Shown here one piece after another: positions 55,083-64,000 of a stretch of 64,000 nucleotides of DNA. Under the pieces are notes generated by a model that was not told the origin of the DNA, ran no database searches, and saw nothing but the letters and a program-made list of their open reading frames with translations. A program made the position numbers and the translations under genes. The stretch covers positions 93,836-157,835 of the forward strand of contig NZ_AYMP01000029.1 of assembly GCF_000633515.1 (NCBI RefSeq), in the 5' to 3' direction. The stretch is from Morganella morganii H1r (GTDB lineage: Bacteria; Pseudomonadota; Gammaproteobacteria; Enterobacterales; Enterobacteriaceae). Within the stretch, counting starts at the first letter, position 1; every line of letters begins with the position of its first letter.

Positions 55083-55561
55083 GCTTCAACCTTCACAAGC
55101 AGCGCCACCGCCTCACAGGCGATCCCTTCTTTGCGGCCGGTGAAACCCAGTTTCTCGGTGGTAGTGGCTTTCACATTGATATCATCCATATGACACTGCA
55201 AATCTTCCGCCAGATTCACCCGCATCTGCGGGATATGCGGCAGCATTTTCGGTGCCTGGGCAATAATGGTGACATCCAGGTTGCCCAGTCTGTAGCCTTT
55301 TTCCTGAATACGGCGGAATGCCTCACGCAGCAGGACACGGCTGTCCGCACCTTTATAGGCAGGATCAGTATCCGGGAATAGTTTGCCGATATCCCCGAGC
55401 GCTGCCGCACCCAGCAATGCATCGGTGGCCGCATGCAGGGCGACATCGCCGTCAGAATGCGCCAGTAATCCCTGTTCGTAAGGAATGCGGACGCCCGCAA
55501 TCACAATCGGGCCTTCGCCGCCGAAGGCATGAACATCAAAACCGTGTCCTATTCTCATCAT
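55079..55561 (-). CDS. ispF: 2-C-methyl-D-erythritol 2,4-cyclodiphosphate synthase
   Basis: Fifth step of the MEP isoprenoid pathway. Zinc-binding [12 protein letters not shown] at the N-terminus, then [22 protein letters not shown]. At 160 residues it is of standard length. It overlaps ispD and truD by 4 nt each. Confidence 0.96.
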   Translation of the reverse strand: MMRIGHGFDVHAFGGEGPIVIAGVRIPYEQGLLAHSDGDVALHAATDALLGAAALGDIGKLFPDTDPAYKGADSRVLLREAFRRIQEKGYRLGNLDVTIIAQAPKMLPHIPQMRVNLAEDLQCHMDDINVKATTTEKLGFTGRKEGIACEAVALLVKVEA

Positions 55562-56355
55562 GTTGTCTGTTCCTTATTGTTATTGGACAGGTAGAACCCG
55601 GCAAGTGCGAGATCTTCCGGCTGTGTGACTTTAATATTATCCGCGCGGCCGGACACCAGCAGAGGCTGATAGCCGCAAAATTCCAGCGCGGAGGCTTCAT
55701 CGGTGATCACTGCCTGCCGGGACAGCGCCTGCTGCAGACAGGTACGCAGCAGATGAAGCGGGAAAAATTGCGGGGTCAGGGCATGCCACAACTGTGTGCG
55801 CTCAACGGTATGATCAATACCGGTATACCCGGCAGATGCCACACCCCGCTTCATGGTATCGCGTACCGGCGAGGCCAGAATCGCCCCCTGCACGCGGTTA
55901 TCTGTCTGTGTGTCTGACATCACGGCCAGCAGCCGGTTCAGATCCGCAAGTTGCAGACAAGGACGCGCGGCATCATGCACCAGCACCCAGCTGTTTTCCG
56001 GGGTATGCTCCGCCAGATAATCGAGACCCGCCAGAACAGAATCCGCCCGCTCACCACCGCCGGTGACTGTCCGGATACGCGGGTGACGTGCCACCGGTAG
56101 TGTACTGAACACCGTATCCTGAGGATGCAGCGCCACCACCACCTGTGTGATGCGCGGGTGTTCCAGCAGAATAGCGAGGGTATGTTCCAGAATGGTTTTT
56201 CCGGCAATTGTCAGGTATTGCTTGGGGCATTCGCACTGCATACGGGTACCGGTACCGGCAGCCGGGATCAGCGCTGTAACCGGAGCATCATCAGAAATAC
56301 CGGATAAGTCCGGTACCGGTTGTGCACCGGTCATTGCGGAAGAAAGTAGTGTCAT
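55558..56355 (-). CDS. ispD: 2-C-methyl-D-erythritol 4-phosphate cytidylyltransferase
   Basis: Third step of the MEP pathway. The CTP-binding [33 protein letters not shown] and [11 protein letters not shown] motifs are present. The N-terminus before ALIPAAG is about 20 residues longer than in E. coli; an internal ATG (MTGAQ) is an alternative start. Confidence 0.95.
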   Translation of the reverse strand: MTLLSSAMTGAQPVPDLSGISDDAPVTALIPAAGTGTRMQCECPKQYLTIAGKTILEHTLAILLEHPRITQVVVALHPQDTVFSTLPVARHPRIRTVTGGGERADSVLAGLDYLAEHTPENSWVLVHDAARPCLQLADLNRLLAVMSDTQTDNRVQGAILASPVRDTMKRGVASAGYTGIDHTVERTQLWHALTPQFFPLHLLRTCLQQALSRQAVITDEASALEFCGYQPLLVSGRADNIKVTQPEDLALAGFYLSNNNKEQTT

Positions 56356-56360
56356 AGCGG

Positions 56361-56678
56361 TTAGTTACTGCGACTTTGTGACTGCGCGTTTTGCTGTGTC
56401 CGTTTTTCGGACAGGATACGGTAAAAGCTTTCACCGGGCTTGATCATGCCTAATTCACTGCGACCGCGCTCTTCGATAGCCTCAAGCCCGTCATTCAGAT
56501 CGCCGATCTCAGCAAATAACTGTTCGTTACGGGCTTTGAGCTTCGCATTTACCTGTTCTGATGCAGCAACATCTTCACTGACCTGTACATAGTCGTGAAT
56601 ACCGTTTTTCCCTAACCACAATGAATATTGCAGCCAGCCCAGAATAACTAAAAGTAATAGCGTCAGTTTGCCCATCAC
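56361..56678 (-). CDS. ftsB: Cell division protein FtsB
   Basis: Short bitopic division protein of the FtsQLB complex. One N-terminal transmembrane helix ([19 protein letters not shown]), then a heptad coiled coil ([41 protein letters not shown]). 105 residues; 5 nt upstream of ispD. Confidence 0.94.
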   Translation of the reverse strand: MMGKLTLLLLVILGWLQYSLWLGKNGIHDYVQVSEDVAASEQVNAKLKARNEQLFAEIGDLNDGLEAIEERGRSELGMIKPGESFYRILSEKRTQQNAQSQSRSN

Positions 56679-56756
56679 CGCCCCCGAAAAGATCGGCTAA
56701 TCTTCCCATAAGATCGGCGCAGATGCTACTGTTCCGTCCGTTATTCAGACAGAAGA

Positions 56757-58535
56757 TCAGTAAACATCCCGCTGATAACGTTTCGCTGTCCGTAATCCGT
56801 TCAGAAAAACCTGAGCCTCTTCTGCGGACATCGCCCCTTCACTGCGGATAATATCCAGTAATGCGGTATCCGTGTCTTTTGCCATCCGGAAGGCATCCCC
56901 GCACACATAAACGTACGCGCCCTGCTCCAGCCAGCGCCAGACGGTTTCCCGCATTTCAGAGAGCTTATCCTGCACATACACTTTCTGCGGCTGATCCCGC
57001 GACCAGGCGGTTGTCAGTTGCGTGAGAACACCCCGGCGCACAAAATCTGTCAGTTCTGTCTCATACAGAAAATCGCTTTTTTCATGCGGATTGCCGGTAA
57101 TCAGCCAGTTTTTTCCGCCGGATTGCTGAGCCGCACGCTGCTGAAGAAAAGCACGGAACGGTGCGATACCGGTACCGGGTCCTATCATAATCACCGGTTT
57201 TTCCGGGTCATCCGGCAGGCGAAAGTGATCATTATGCTCAATAAAACAGGCAACCGTATCCCCGGGCTGTAACTGGTGTGTCAGATAACGGGTTGCCGCA
57301 CCGTAGCGGGAGCGCCCGTCCGTCTGGTATTCCACCACCCCGGCAGTCAGATGCACCTCATCCGGCGAGACCAGCGGCGACGAGGAGATAGAGTAAAGGC
57401 GCGGCATCAGCGGCGGCAGGCAATCCACCCAGGCTTGTGCGGAGGTCTGCACCGCAAACTCACGAACCATATCCGCCACCGGTCTGCGCTGTGCATACGC
57501 TGTCAGCTGCTGCGGATCCGCAATCATGTCCAGCAGTTCCGGCGCGTGACTGAGGCGGGCGTAAGCCGCCACAACCGGCGCACTGTTGATGGTCAGCTCA
57601 CACTGCGTCAGCAGGGCGTCACGCAGCGAATACGATTTTCCTTTCAGCATGACGCGCTCAGTACCGTCGAACCAGAGCAGTCCCAGCAGTTCGCTGACCA
57701 GCTCCGGGCTGTTTTCCGGATACACCCCCAGCGCATCACCGGTCTGATACCGCAAACCGGTGCCGCCGATATCCAGGACAATCTGACAGACATGCTTTTC
57801 CGACTCCGGTGCGGTCAGGCGCACAGCGCGGCGCAAAACCGCAGACTGTGGTTTGTCACGCCGGTGCGGCTGTGAATCAATCTGCACCACGGCATTGTGA
57901 GCAAAACGGCTGAGCTTCTCCGCATCTGCCGGGGGTGTCAGATTCAGCAGCTCAGGGATCAGCTGAGAGATCCAGCTATCTGCAGTGGCCTTATAATCAC
58001 TGTCCGCCTCGGCACGCGGCAGGATCCGCCGTGCCCCCAGGGCATGCAGGCGGTTATCAAAATTCTTTCCGGCCTGACAAAACTGCGGATACGCCCGGTT
58101 GCCCAGCGCCAGCACCGCATAACGGGTTTCTGTCAGCAAAGGTGCCTGAACAGAATGAAGGAAATGAAACAGCGGCAGGGCTTCTTCCGGCGCATCACCA
58201 TCCCCGGTGGTCGCACAGATAAGTACCACCAGCGGTGATTCCGGAAATCCGGAAAGAGAGAGATCCCCGGCATTTACCAGACGCACCGCCCGCTGTGCAC
58301 TGAACAGTTGATCCCGCAGGGATTCCGCCACACGCCGGGCGTTACCGGTCTGGGACGCGGCGATCAGCAGAATATCTGCCGGTTCCCGTTCTGCCGCAGA
58401 CGGCGCTGCCGCTGCCCGTTCCCGGCACCAGGCCGATAACCAGTTCAGCTGTTGCGGTGTCAGTGTATCAAGTAAGGGTTGCAGGTACTGCCAGTCAGGC
58501 GCGGCAAGCGGAGAGATTGTGGTCGGCGATGTCAT
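56757..58535 (-). CDS. cysJ: Sulfite reductase (NADPH) flavoprotein alpha-component, isolated
   Basis: Complete 592-residue CysJ. The flavodoxin domain has ASQTGNARRVAESL and ATTGDGDAPEEA; the FAD domain has RLYSISSSPL; the NADPH domain has IGPGTGIAPFRAFLQQRA, and the end is YQRDVY. It shuttles electrons from NADPH to the CysI hemoprotein. In E. coli cysI and cysH follow, but here ftsB comes next, 78 nt away. The reductase partner must be elsewhere or absent. Confidence 0.93.
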   Translation of the reverse strand: MTSPTTISPLAAPDWQYLQPLLDTLTPQQLNWLSAWCRERAAAAPSAAEREPADILLIAASQTGNARRVAESLRDQLFSAQRAVRLVNAGDLSLSGFPESPLVVLICATTGDGDAPEEALPLFHFLHSVQAPLLTETRYAVLALGNRAYPQFCQAGKNFDNRLHALGARRILPRAEADSDYKATADSWISQLIPELLNLTPPADAEKLSRFAHNAVVQIDSQPHRRDKPQSAVLRRAVRLTAPESEKHVCQIVLDIGGTGLRYQTGDALGVYPENSPELVSELLGLLWFDGTERVMLKGKSYSLRDALLTQCELTINSAPVVAAYARLSHAPELLDMIADPQQLTAYAQRRPVADMVREFAVQTSAQAWVDCLPPLMPRLYSISSSPLVSPDEVHLTAGVVEYQTDGRSRYGAATRYLTHQLQPGDTVACFIEHNDHFRLPDDPEKPVIMIGPGTGIAPFRAFLQQRAAQQSGGKNWLITGNPHEKSDFLYETELTDFVRRGVLTQLTTAWSRDQPQKVYVQDKLSEMRETVWRWLEQGAYVYVCGDAFRMAKDTDTALLDIIRSEGAMSAEEAQVFLNGLRTAKRYQRDVY

Positions 58536-58733
58536 AGTAAACCCGGTAAATGAGTGTATCCGTTATTATTCTGACGCTCCAACATAGAGAAAAGCACCGG
58601 TGTTGTCGATAAAAAATAGCCGGATACTTCTGTTATTTATTCGTCACTTTACTGTTTTTTGGTAACATTTTCACTGAATATTGCGTAAAATGACGCTTTT
58701 ATTACGCCATACCGTCATTATCCGGAGAGAGTT

Positions 58734-59096
58734 ATGACCACCACGATTTTTAAAGAGTTGCAGTTTGAAGCCGCCCACCGCCTGCCGCATGTCCCGGAAG
58801 GCCATAAATGCGGGCGTCTGCACGGGCATTCCTTTCTTGTCCGTCTGGAGCTGAGTGGTGAAGTGGATGCGCATACCGGCTGGCTGATCGACTTTGCTGA
58901 GGTCAAACAGGCGTTTAAACCGATTTATGACCGTCTGGATCATCACTATCTCAATGAGATCCCGGGGCTGGAAAATCCGACCAGTGAAGTGCTGGCACAG
59001 TGGATCTGGCAGCAGACCAAACCGCTGCTGCCAATGCTGAGTGCCGTGCTGGTCAAAGAGACCTGTACCGCAGGCTGTGTTTACCGCGGCGAATAA
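58734..59096 (+). CDS. queD: 6-carboxytetrahydropterin synthase QueD
   Basis: Second step of queuosine synthesis. Zinc-binding [20 protein letters not shown] with the catalytic cysteine and [10 protein letters not shown] are all seen. 120 residues. The stop (59094-59096) abuts the queE stop on the other strand, an end-to-end pair. Confidence 0.95.
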   Translation: MTTTIFKELQFEAAHRLPHVPEGHKCGRLHGHSFLVRLELSGEVDAHTGWLIDFAEVKQAFKPIYDRLDHHYLNEIPGLENPTSEVLAQWIWQQTKPLLPMLSAVLVKETCTAGCVYRGE

Positions 59097-59771
59097 TCAG
59101 GCAATATTAAGATATTTATGAGTCTGCATCGAGAAACGCCAGTTGCGCGCGATGCAGGTCTCAATACAGAGTGCGGTGGCTGCCGGTTTCTGGCTGATCG
59201 GCTGCAATGCCACCACCGGCTGCTTATCCCCCGGCAGTTTTGCCAGCAGTAAATCCAGTTCGTCGATATCCCGCTGCCGCCCGACCGGATGTTTCACCTC
59301 ATCAGCCCGCCGCAGTGAAGGCGTCAGTACATCATAACCCCCGCGCATATTCACTTTCGGGGATACTGTCACCCAGGTTTTCTCACTGCACTGCACCGGC
59401 TGTGTGCCGCTGGTTTCAATCTGGCACTGATAACCCCGCGCTTCCAGCGCTGCCGTCAGCGGCCGCAAATCATATAAACACGGTTCACCGCCGGTGATCA
59501 CCACATGGCGGGCCGTATAACCTTTCGCCTCAAACTGCATAATAATGCCGTCTGCATCCAGAGAGGCCCAGCGGTCGTCCTCCTCTGTTTTATTCATCAT
59601 GTCTTCTGCTGAACAGTTTTTTTCCGGCAGCTGTTCCCAGGTATGTTTGGTATCGCACCAGCTGCACCCGACCGGACAGCGCTGCAAGCGGACAAAAATT
59701 GCCGGAACGCCGGTAAAAACCCCTTCGCCCTGCAATGTCTGAAAGATTTCGTTAATAGGGTATTGCATCAC
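59097..59771 (-). CDS. queE: 7-carboxy-7-deazaguanine synthase QueE
   Basis: Radical SAM enzyme forming the 7-deazapurine ring of queuosine. The cluster motif CPVGCSWC gives CX3CX2C, followed by VITGGEPCLYDLRPL and ETSGTQ. 224 residues, normal for enterobacteria. It converges with queD without intergenic space. Confidence 0.95.
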   Translation of the reverse strand: MMQYPINEIFQTLQGEGVFTGVPAIFVRLQRCPVGCSWCDTKHTWEQLPEKNCSAEDMMNKTEEDDRWASLDADGIIMQFEAKGYTARHVVITGGEPCLYDLRPLTAALEARGYQCQIETSGTQPVQCSEKTWVTVSPKVNMRGGYDVLTPSLRRADEVKHPVGRQRDIDELDLLLAKLPGDKQPVVALQPISQKPAATALCIETCIARNWRFSMQTHKYLNIA

Positions 59772-59917
59772 TCATCTGTTCCTTACGTTCAGAACCGTAT
59801 TATTGCAGATAATTATCCCGTCAGCATGACTCTTTATGTTAAAGTACCGGGTTGACTCTGACCGCGTTTCACATCAGTAAAAACGCTGCTCATCACGACA
59901 GCGACAGGATTAAATAC

Positions 59918-61279
59918 ATGAAAGAAAATAATACGGCGCTACGACGGGGGCTTACAGGGCGGCACATCCGCTTTATGGCTCTCGGATCGGCGATAGGCAC
60001 CGGCCTGTTTTACGGCTCGGCAGCCTCTATTGAGCAGGCGGGTCCTGCTGTTCTGCTGGCCTACCTTATCGGGGGTGCGGCAGTCTTTATGGTGATGCGT
60101 GCGCTGGGCGAAATGGCAGTCCACCATCCGGTACCGGGTTCATTTTCACAATATGCCAGCCATTATATGGGGCCGCTTGCCGGGTTTCTCACCGGCTGGA
60201 ACTATGTTTTTGAAATGCTGATTGTCTGTCTCGCGGACGTCACCGCCTTCGGCTTCTATATGAAGCTCTGGTTCCCGGATGTCGATCAGTGGATCTGGGT
60301 ACTGGGCATTGTCTGTTTCATTGGCGCGCTGAATTTATGTCACGTAAAGATATTCGGGGAAATGGAGTTCTGGCTCTCGATTGTCAAAGTGACCGCGATT
60401 ATCGCCATGATTGTCGGCGGTGCGGCGATTATGCTGTTCGGCTTCGGCCAGGAAACCGCACATCCTACCGGTATCAGTAACTTATGGGAATTCGGCGGCT
60501 TTATGCCGAACGGAATAAGCGGGGTGATAGCCTCACTGGCCATTGTGATGTTCGCCTTTGGCGGTATTGAAGTTATCGGCATCACCGCCAGTGAAGCACA
60601 GAACCCGGAAAAAACCATTCCGAAAGCGATCAACGCAGTACCGCTGCGTATTCTGCTGTTCTATGTGCTGACACTGTTTATTCTGATGTGTATCTTCCCG
60701 TGGAACCAGATCGGCCATAACGGCAGCCCGTTTGTGCAGATTTTCGAGAAACTGAATATCTCTTACGCGGCCAATATTCTGAACCTGGTCGTGATCACTG
60801 CCGCAGTATCTGCGATTAACAGTGATATCTTCGGTGCAGGCCGGATGATGTACGGCATGGCACAGGAAGGTCAGGCGCCTAAATCCTTTATGAAGCTCAC
60901 TAAAAACGGTGTGCCGTGGATGACAGTTCTGGTGATGAGTGCGGTTCTGCTGGTCGGTGTGGTTCTGAACTACCTGATCCCGGAAAAAATCTTCATTATT
61001 ATCGCCTCCATCGCCACCTTCGCGACCGTCTGGGTCTGGCTGATGATCCTGTTATCACAAGTGGCAATGCGCCGGAAGATGAAACCGGAAGAGGTCAAAA
61101 CCCTGAAATTCCCGGTACCGATGTGGCCGGTTGCACCCGCTCTGACCATCGCCTTTATGGTCTTTGTGATTGCGCTGCTGGGTTACTTCCCGGATACACG
61201 TGTGGCACTGATGGTGGGAATTGCCTGGGTGGTCATTCTGACTGTCGGTTATTTTGCCGGTGTGAAAAAACGGGTATAG
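59918..61279 (+). CDS. proY: APC-family amino acid permease, ProY-like
   Basis: From the ATG at 59918 the protein starts [35 protein letters not shown], close to E. coli ProY along its length ([33 protein letters not shown]-type [15 protein letters not shown]). It has twelve hydrophobic helices. ProY is called a cryptic proline permease, so the substrate is uncertain; histidine or aromatic amino acids are possible. Confidence 0.85.
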   Translation: MKENNTALRRGLTGRHIRFMALGSAIGTGLFYGSAASIEQAGPAVLLAYLIGGAAVFMVMRALGEMAVHHPVPGSFSQYASHYMGPLAGFLTGWNYVFEMLIVCLADVTAFGFYMKLWFPDVDQWIWVLGIVCFIGALNLCHVKIFGEMEFWLSIVKVTAIIAMIVGGAAIMLFGFGQETAHPTGISNLWEFGGFMPNGISGVIASLAIVMFAFGGIEVIGITASEAQNPEKTIPKAINAVPLRILLFYVLTLFILMCIFPWNQIGHNGSPFVQIFEKLNISYAANILNLVVITAAVSAINSDIFGAGRMMYGMAQEGQAPKSFMKLTKNGVPWMTVLVMSAVLLVGVVLNYLIPEKIFIIIASIATFATVWVWLMILLSQVAMRRKMKPEEVKTLKFPVPMWPVAPALTIAFMVFVIALLGYFPDTRVALMVGIAWVVILTVGYFAGVKKRV

Positions 61280-61308
61280 ACGGACAGCTCACTGTTCTGA
61301 AAACACGA

Positions 61309-61339
61309 AACCGGGTGAATACAACACCCGGTTTTTTTT
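61309..61339. terminator. Bidirectional terminator after proY
   Basis: Stem AACCGGGTG (61309-61317) and CACCCGGTT (61325-61333) followed by T residues to 61339; it lies between convergent genes. Confidence 0.88.
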
Positions 61340-61349
61340 ATGTCCGGTA

Positions 61350-61745
61350 TCAGGGTTCGCTGTCGATGCGCTGAATACGGGAGCCCATAATCTGTAACGT
61401 TCTGAGCACCATATTGATGCCTTTGAGCGTGTCCTGATCTTTCAGTAATTTATAGGTATTGCGGAAATTGTACTTTTCATCACTGTACATCATTTCCATT
61501 TTGGCCTTGTTCAGCGCCAGCCCGCTTTCCCACAATAATGCGATACCCGATTCCGCATTATCCGCCAGTTTATTGACCTCATTCTTGCCGATAATATCGA
61601 CCAGATCCGAGACCAGCGACAGCAGATCGATCACATTATCAAAGCGGTTAAGCTGCATTAACACCGCCAGTTTTTCCGCTGTCGCTGCGGATAATTCAGG
61701 CTGTGGCGCAGCAGTCTGTTCATTCATCTGTTCTGTTGCAGACAT
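61350..61745 (-). CDS. DUF1641-family protein
   Basis: The 131-residue soluble helical protein contains LLSLVSDLVDIIGKNEVNKLADNAESGIALLWESGLAL and LKDQDTLKGINMVLRTLQIMG, the DUF1641 pattern. The gene lies just downstream of an SQR-like oxidoreductase, a common pairing in bacteria. A role as a helper of that enzyme is inferred from the pairing. Confidence 0.82.
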   Translation of the reverse strand: MSATEQMNEQTAAPQPELSAATAEKLAVLMQLNRFDNVIDLLSLVSDLVDIIGKNEVNKLADNAESGIALLWESGLALNKAKMEMMYSDEKYNFRNTYKLLKDQDTLKGINMVLRTLQIMGSRIQRIDSEP

Positions 61746-61759
61746 TGCAGTTTCCTCCG

Positions 61760-62947
61760 TTATACCAGACCGCGAACGGTTGACCAGTACAGCCCGCGGT
61801 TAAAACCGGTACGCAGCAGGCCGCCCAGCTTTGTCGCCGGTGTCGGTAACACATCATGCTTATAATCATACTGGAGCGGCATCCCCGCATTCAGTCCCAT
61901 CTGCGCGACCGCCTGAACCCGTCCGTCATAAATGGCGGTGGTATAGCCGAAACGCATCTCGCCGATAATATTATCCACCACGACAGTTGACTGGTTATGA
62001 CAGCTGCCCGCGGCTTTACTGATCGGCAGATCCACAGTATCCCCGAGAACATACACGTTTTTCAGCCCGTATACCTGCAACGTTTCCGGATCTGTCGGCA
62101 GCCAGCCCTCTTCCGGGTCGCCGTCGGATAATCCGGTATTGCGTACCGACTCCACCGCAGAAATCGGCGGCGTACCTATCAGCAGATCAAACGGCTGCTC
62201 TTCCCCCTCTTTGGAATAGGCAACTTTCTTTTCAGGGCAGACTCGCTCCAGGGTAAAACCGCGCTGGGCCTGAATATTGCGCTCCTGAAAGATCGCCGGC
62301 AGTACTTCACAAACATCTTTCTGCATAAACAGGCAGTTACGCAATAATTGAGATACTGTCGGGTAGGTATAAACGATTTCGATATCCTGGCGGACACGGC
62401 GCTGACGAAAATAATCATCCAGCATCAGCGTGGTTTCCATCGGTGCGATACCGCACTGGTGAGGAACATTCGGGGTATTCGGGAAAGAAACGGTGATAAA
62501 AATCCGGCCCTTTTCAAATTTCGCCAGTTTTTCAGCCAGCTGGCGGGCAGGTTGATACTGATAGAAATGGTCGGCGGCTTCTTTCATTCCGGAGATCCGA
62601 TCCGGTCTCGGCTGACAGCCGGTCGCGATCACCAGATAGTCATATCCGTATTTGGTGCCGCTTTTTCCCTGCAGCGTCTGTGATGCAAAATCGAAATGCT
62701 CGACACGATCATGAATAAACTGAATTTCGGGGCGAAGCAGAGAGCGTTGTGACTTCCGTAATTCCTCCTTCAGATACAGATTAAAAGCCACATACATAAA
62801 CGCAGGTTTATAATAGTGCCATTCACTGTCTGAAATCAGGACAACTTCCACTTTCTTCTGATAAATATCATTTAACAGCTTTCTGGTCAGAATATTTGCG
62901 ACCATCGTGCCGCCGGCGCCGCCGCCAACAATAACAATACGCTGCAT
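61760..62947 (-). CDS. FAD-dependent oxidoreductase, sulfide:quinone reductase-like
   Basis: FAD-binding IVIVGGGAGGTMVANIL at the N-terminus, YLVIATGCQPRPDRI in the middle and NVYVLGDTVDLPISKAAGSCHNQ at the C-terminal FAD site. Cysteines near 166 and 316 resemble the redox positions of SQR enzymes. The quinone reductase class is likely but the substrate (sulfide or another sulfur donor) is not proven. It forms an operon with the DUF1641 gene. Confidence 0.78.
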   Translation of the reverse strand: MQRIVIVGGGAGGTMVANILTRKLLNDIYQKKVEVVLISDSEWHYYKPAFMYVAFNLYLKEELRKSQRSLLRPEIQFIHDRVEHFDFASQTLQGKSGTKYGYDYLVIATGCQPRPDRISGMKEAADHFYQYQPARQLAEKLAKFEKGRIFITVSFPNTPNVPHQCGIAPMETTLMLDDYFRQRRVRQDIEIVYTYPTVSQLLRNCLFMQKDVCEVLPAIFQERNIQAQRGFTLERVCPEKKVAYSKEGEEQPFDLLIGTPPISAVESVRNTGLSDGDPEEGWLPTDPETLQVYGLKNVYVLGDTVDLPISKAAGSCHNQSTVVVDNIIGEMRFGYTTAIYDGRVQAVAQMGLNAGMPLQYDYKHDVLPTPATKLGGLLRTGFNRGLYWSTVRGLV

Positions 62948-63086
62948 TTAATTTCTCCGGTTAATTATTTAACATTAAAATTAAATAAATCACACACAAC
63001 ATCAACACGGAGTTAACTATAGCAGTTAGTTAATCATTACTGTTTATATAATTTATATTTATATATTTTTTTTGATACAAACCGAA

Positions 63087-63872
63087 TTATTGAAATTCTG
63101 CAATCAAAGGATGGTGATCAGATGCATCTGTCTGCATAACGTCCGATAAAACCAGTTTAAATCCGCGATAAAACAGATAATCCAGCGGGTGACCAAATGC
63201 TTTGGTACGGATATCATGCGGAAACAGCACTTCTTTGAGCCCCTGAGCGCGGGCAAAACGCTTCAGGGCATTCATTCGCTGTCTGCTCCAGGCATTAAAA
63301 TCACCGCCGAGGATCACCGGCCCGATATGGCAGCGGATCTGAGAGCCAACCGTATTCAATTGACGCCGGTAAACATCCACGCCAAAACTGAAATTAATAG
63401 CATGGACATTAATTACCATCAGCTGGCGTCCGTCCGGCAGTGGATATACCGTAACTAATGCTGATTTCGGCAGACGCAATAAGGGTTCTTTCTGCTGCAA
63501 CGGGCAGCAATAGATTGGATGAGAGGTTGCCAGTGTCATCACACCGGAAGGATGCTGCTGAAAATGCAGCGCGGGAACCTGATCAGCAACCAGCTGATGT
63601 TTTCCGGCCAGGCTGACCAGCTCAGGAGAAGGCTGCGCTTCCTGAAGCAGCACAAGTTGGGTGTCATGCAGAATACGATCAAGGGTTTTGCGCCAGTCAG
63701 GACGCTGTTGCTTATAGATATTCCAGACCACAACGCGGATAGTTTGCTCCGGTGCAGATAATGGTAAACCAACCGGTAATCCGTTACCCAGCATATCAGC
63801 TGACATGGGACGGATTTGTCGTGCCGGATGCCCTGCGACATACCGGACAGACCAGTTTTTTCTCTCTTTCAA
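63087..63872 (-). CDS. yafD: Endonuclease/exonuclease/phosphatase-family protein YafD
   Basis: The protein follows E. coli YafD over its length: [62 protein letters not shown] and [12 protein letters not shown], the last being the catalytic histidine. It has the full EEP fold catalytic set, but its substrate is not known. Confidence 0.92.
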   Translation of the reverse strand: MKERKNWSVRYVAGHPARQIRPMSADMLGNGLPVGLPLSAPEQTIRVVVWNIYKQQRPDWRKTLDRILHDTQLVLLQEAQPSPELVSLAGKHQLVADQVPALHFQQHPSGVMTLATSHPIYCCPLQQKEPLLRLPKSALVTVYPLPDGRQLMVINVHAINFSFGVDVYRRQLNTVGSQIRCHIGPVILGGDFNAWSRQRMNALKRFARAQGLKEVLFPHDIRTKAFGHPLDYLFYRGFKLVLSDVMQTDASDHHPLIAEFQ

Positions 63873-64000
63873 CGATGACCCCGATACTGTTTGCTTCTGT
63901 CCGTCACTATCTTAGCAAACTTTGATTCATGCTATCCGGTTCAGAACACGTATTCAGGCGAAAAATATTTTTTCTTTTTCCCCAAACGCAAAAAAGCCAC
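63873..64000. other. Upstream region of yafD to the window edge
   Basis: No gene is seen in the last 128 nt. It probably carries the yafD promoter; the far end may reach the next gene outside the window. Confidence 0.35.

Noticed and set aside
1..64000. tRNA or rRNA genes and CRISPR arrays
   Set aside because: No cloverleaf-type gene, rRNA segment or regularly spaced repeat array was recognised on reading the sequence.

Overview
The window is a chromosomal segment of an enterobacterium of the Morganella/Proteus/Providencia group, most likely Morganella. Three things suggest this: a complete anaerobic cobalamin operon of the Salmonella type with cobC between cobS and cobT, the enterobacterial order mutS-rpoS-nlpD-pcm-surE-truD-ispF-ispD-ftsB, and protein sequences close to but distinct from E. 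coli. The species name is inference from gene content; no rRNA or tRNA gene was seen.

Region 1 (1-11.4 kb): the 3' part of a cbi/cob operon (cbiF' G H J K L M N Q O P, cobU S C T), tightly packed with many 4-nt overlaps. It encodes corrin ring synthesis, cobalt uptake and nucleotide loop assembly. btuR/cobO, the adenosyltransferase, lies at 14.2 kb.

Region 2 (11.4-32.1 kb): ordinary and accessory chromosome. It holds a LysR regulator, a three-gene RelE-type toxin-antitoxin cassette, LoiP, class I fumarase, a DAACS carrier with an altered cation-site motif, a lipoprotein, a LysE exporter, an alpha/beta hydrolase, a divergent TetR/AraC pair with a perfect palindromic operator, a DASS carrier, a LuxE/LuxC-like pair, and a three-gene outer-membrane operon (barrel, Omp85-type barrel, DUF4056 lipoprotein).

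Region 3 (about 32.18-47.11 kb): an AT-rich integrated element of about 14.9 kb inserted in the 5' end of mutS. attL keeps the native mutS start as a 22-codon stub at 32139. attR, next to a P4-type tyrosine integrase, supplies a replacement first 12-14 codons and a new upstream region for mutS at 47071. From left to right it carries fic with a convergent candidate antitoxin, a nested inverted repeat, an rlmF copy with foreign-looking flanks, an HNH nuclease, a superfamily-A polymerase-like protein, an origin-like region, a replication-initiator-like protein, an AlpA regulator, a palindrome cluster, a papain-like cysteine peptidase, DUF2787, membrane/lipoproteins, a Ner/Mu-repressor-like divergent switch, a solitary FtsK-gamma domain with a nonsense codon, and a two-gene membrane GTPase cassette beside the integrase.

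Region 4 (47.1-64 kb): core genome: mutS, rpoS, nlpD, pcm, surE, a DUF5329 protein, truD, ispF, ispD, ftsB, an isolated cysJ without cysIH, queD and queE converging end to end, proY, a DUF1641/SQR-like pair and yafD.

The most noteworthy points are the coupling of a mobile element to mutS, the element's replication module (initiator plus divergent family-A polymerase), and the uncharacterised membrane GTPase pair in its integrase-proximal cargo slot.
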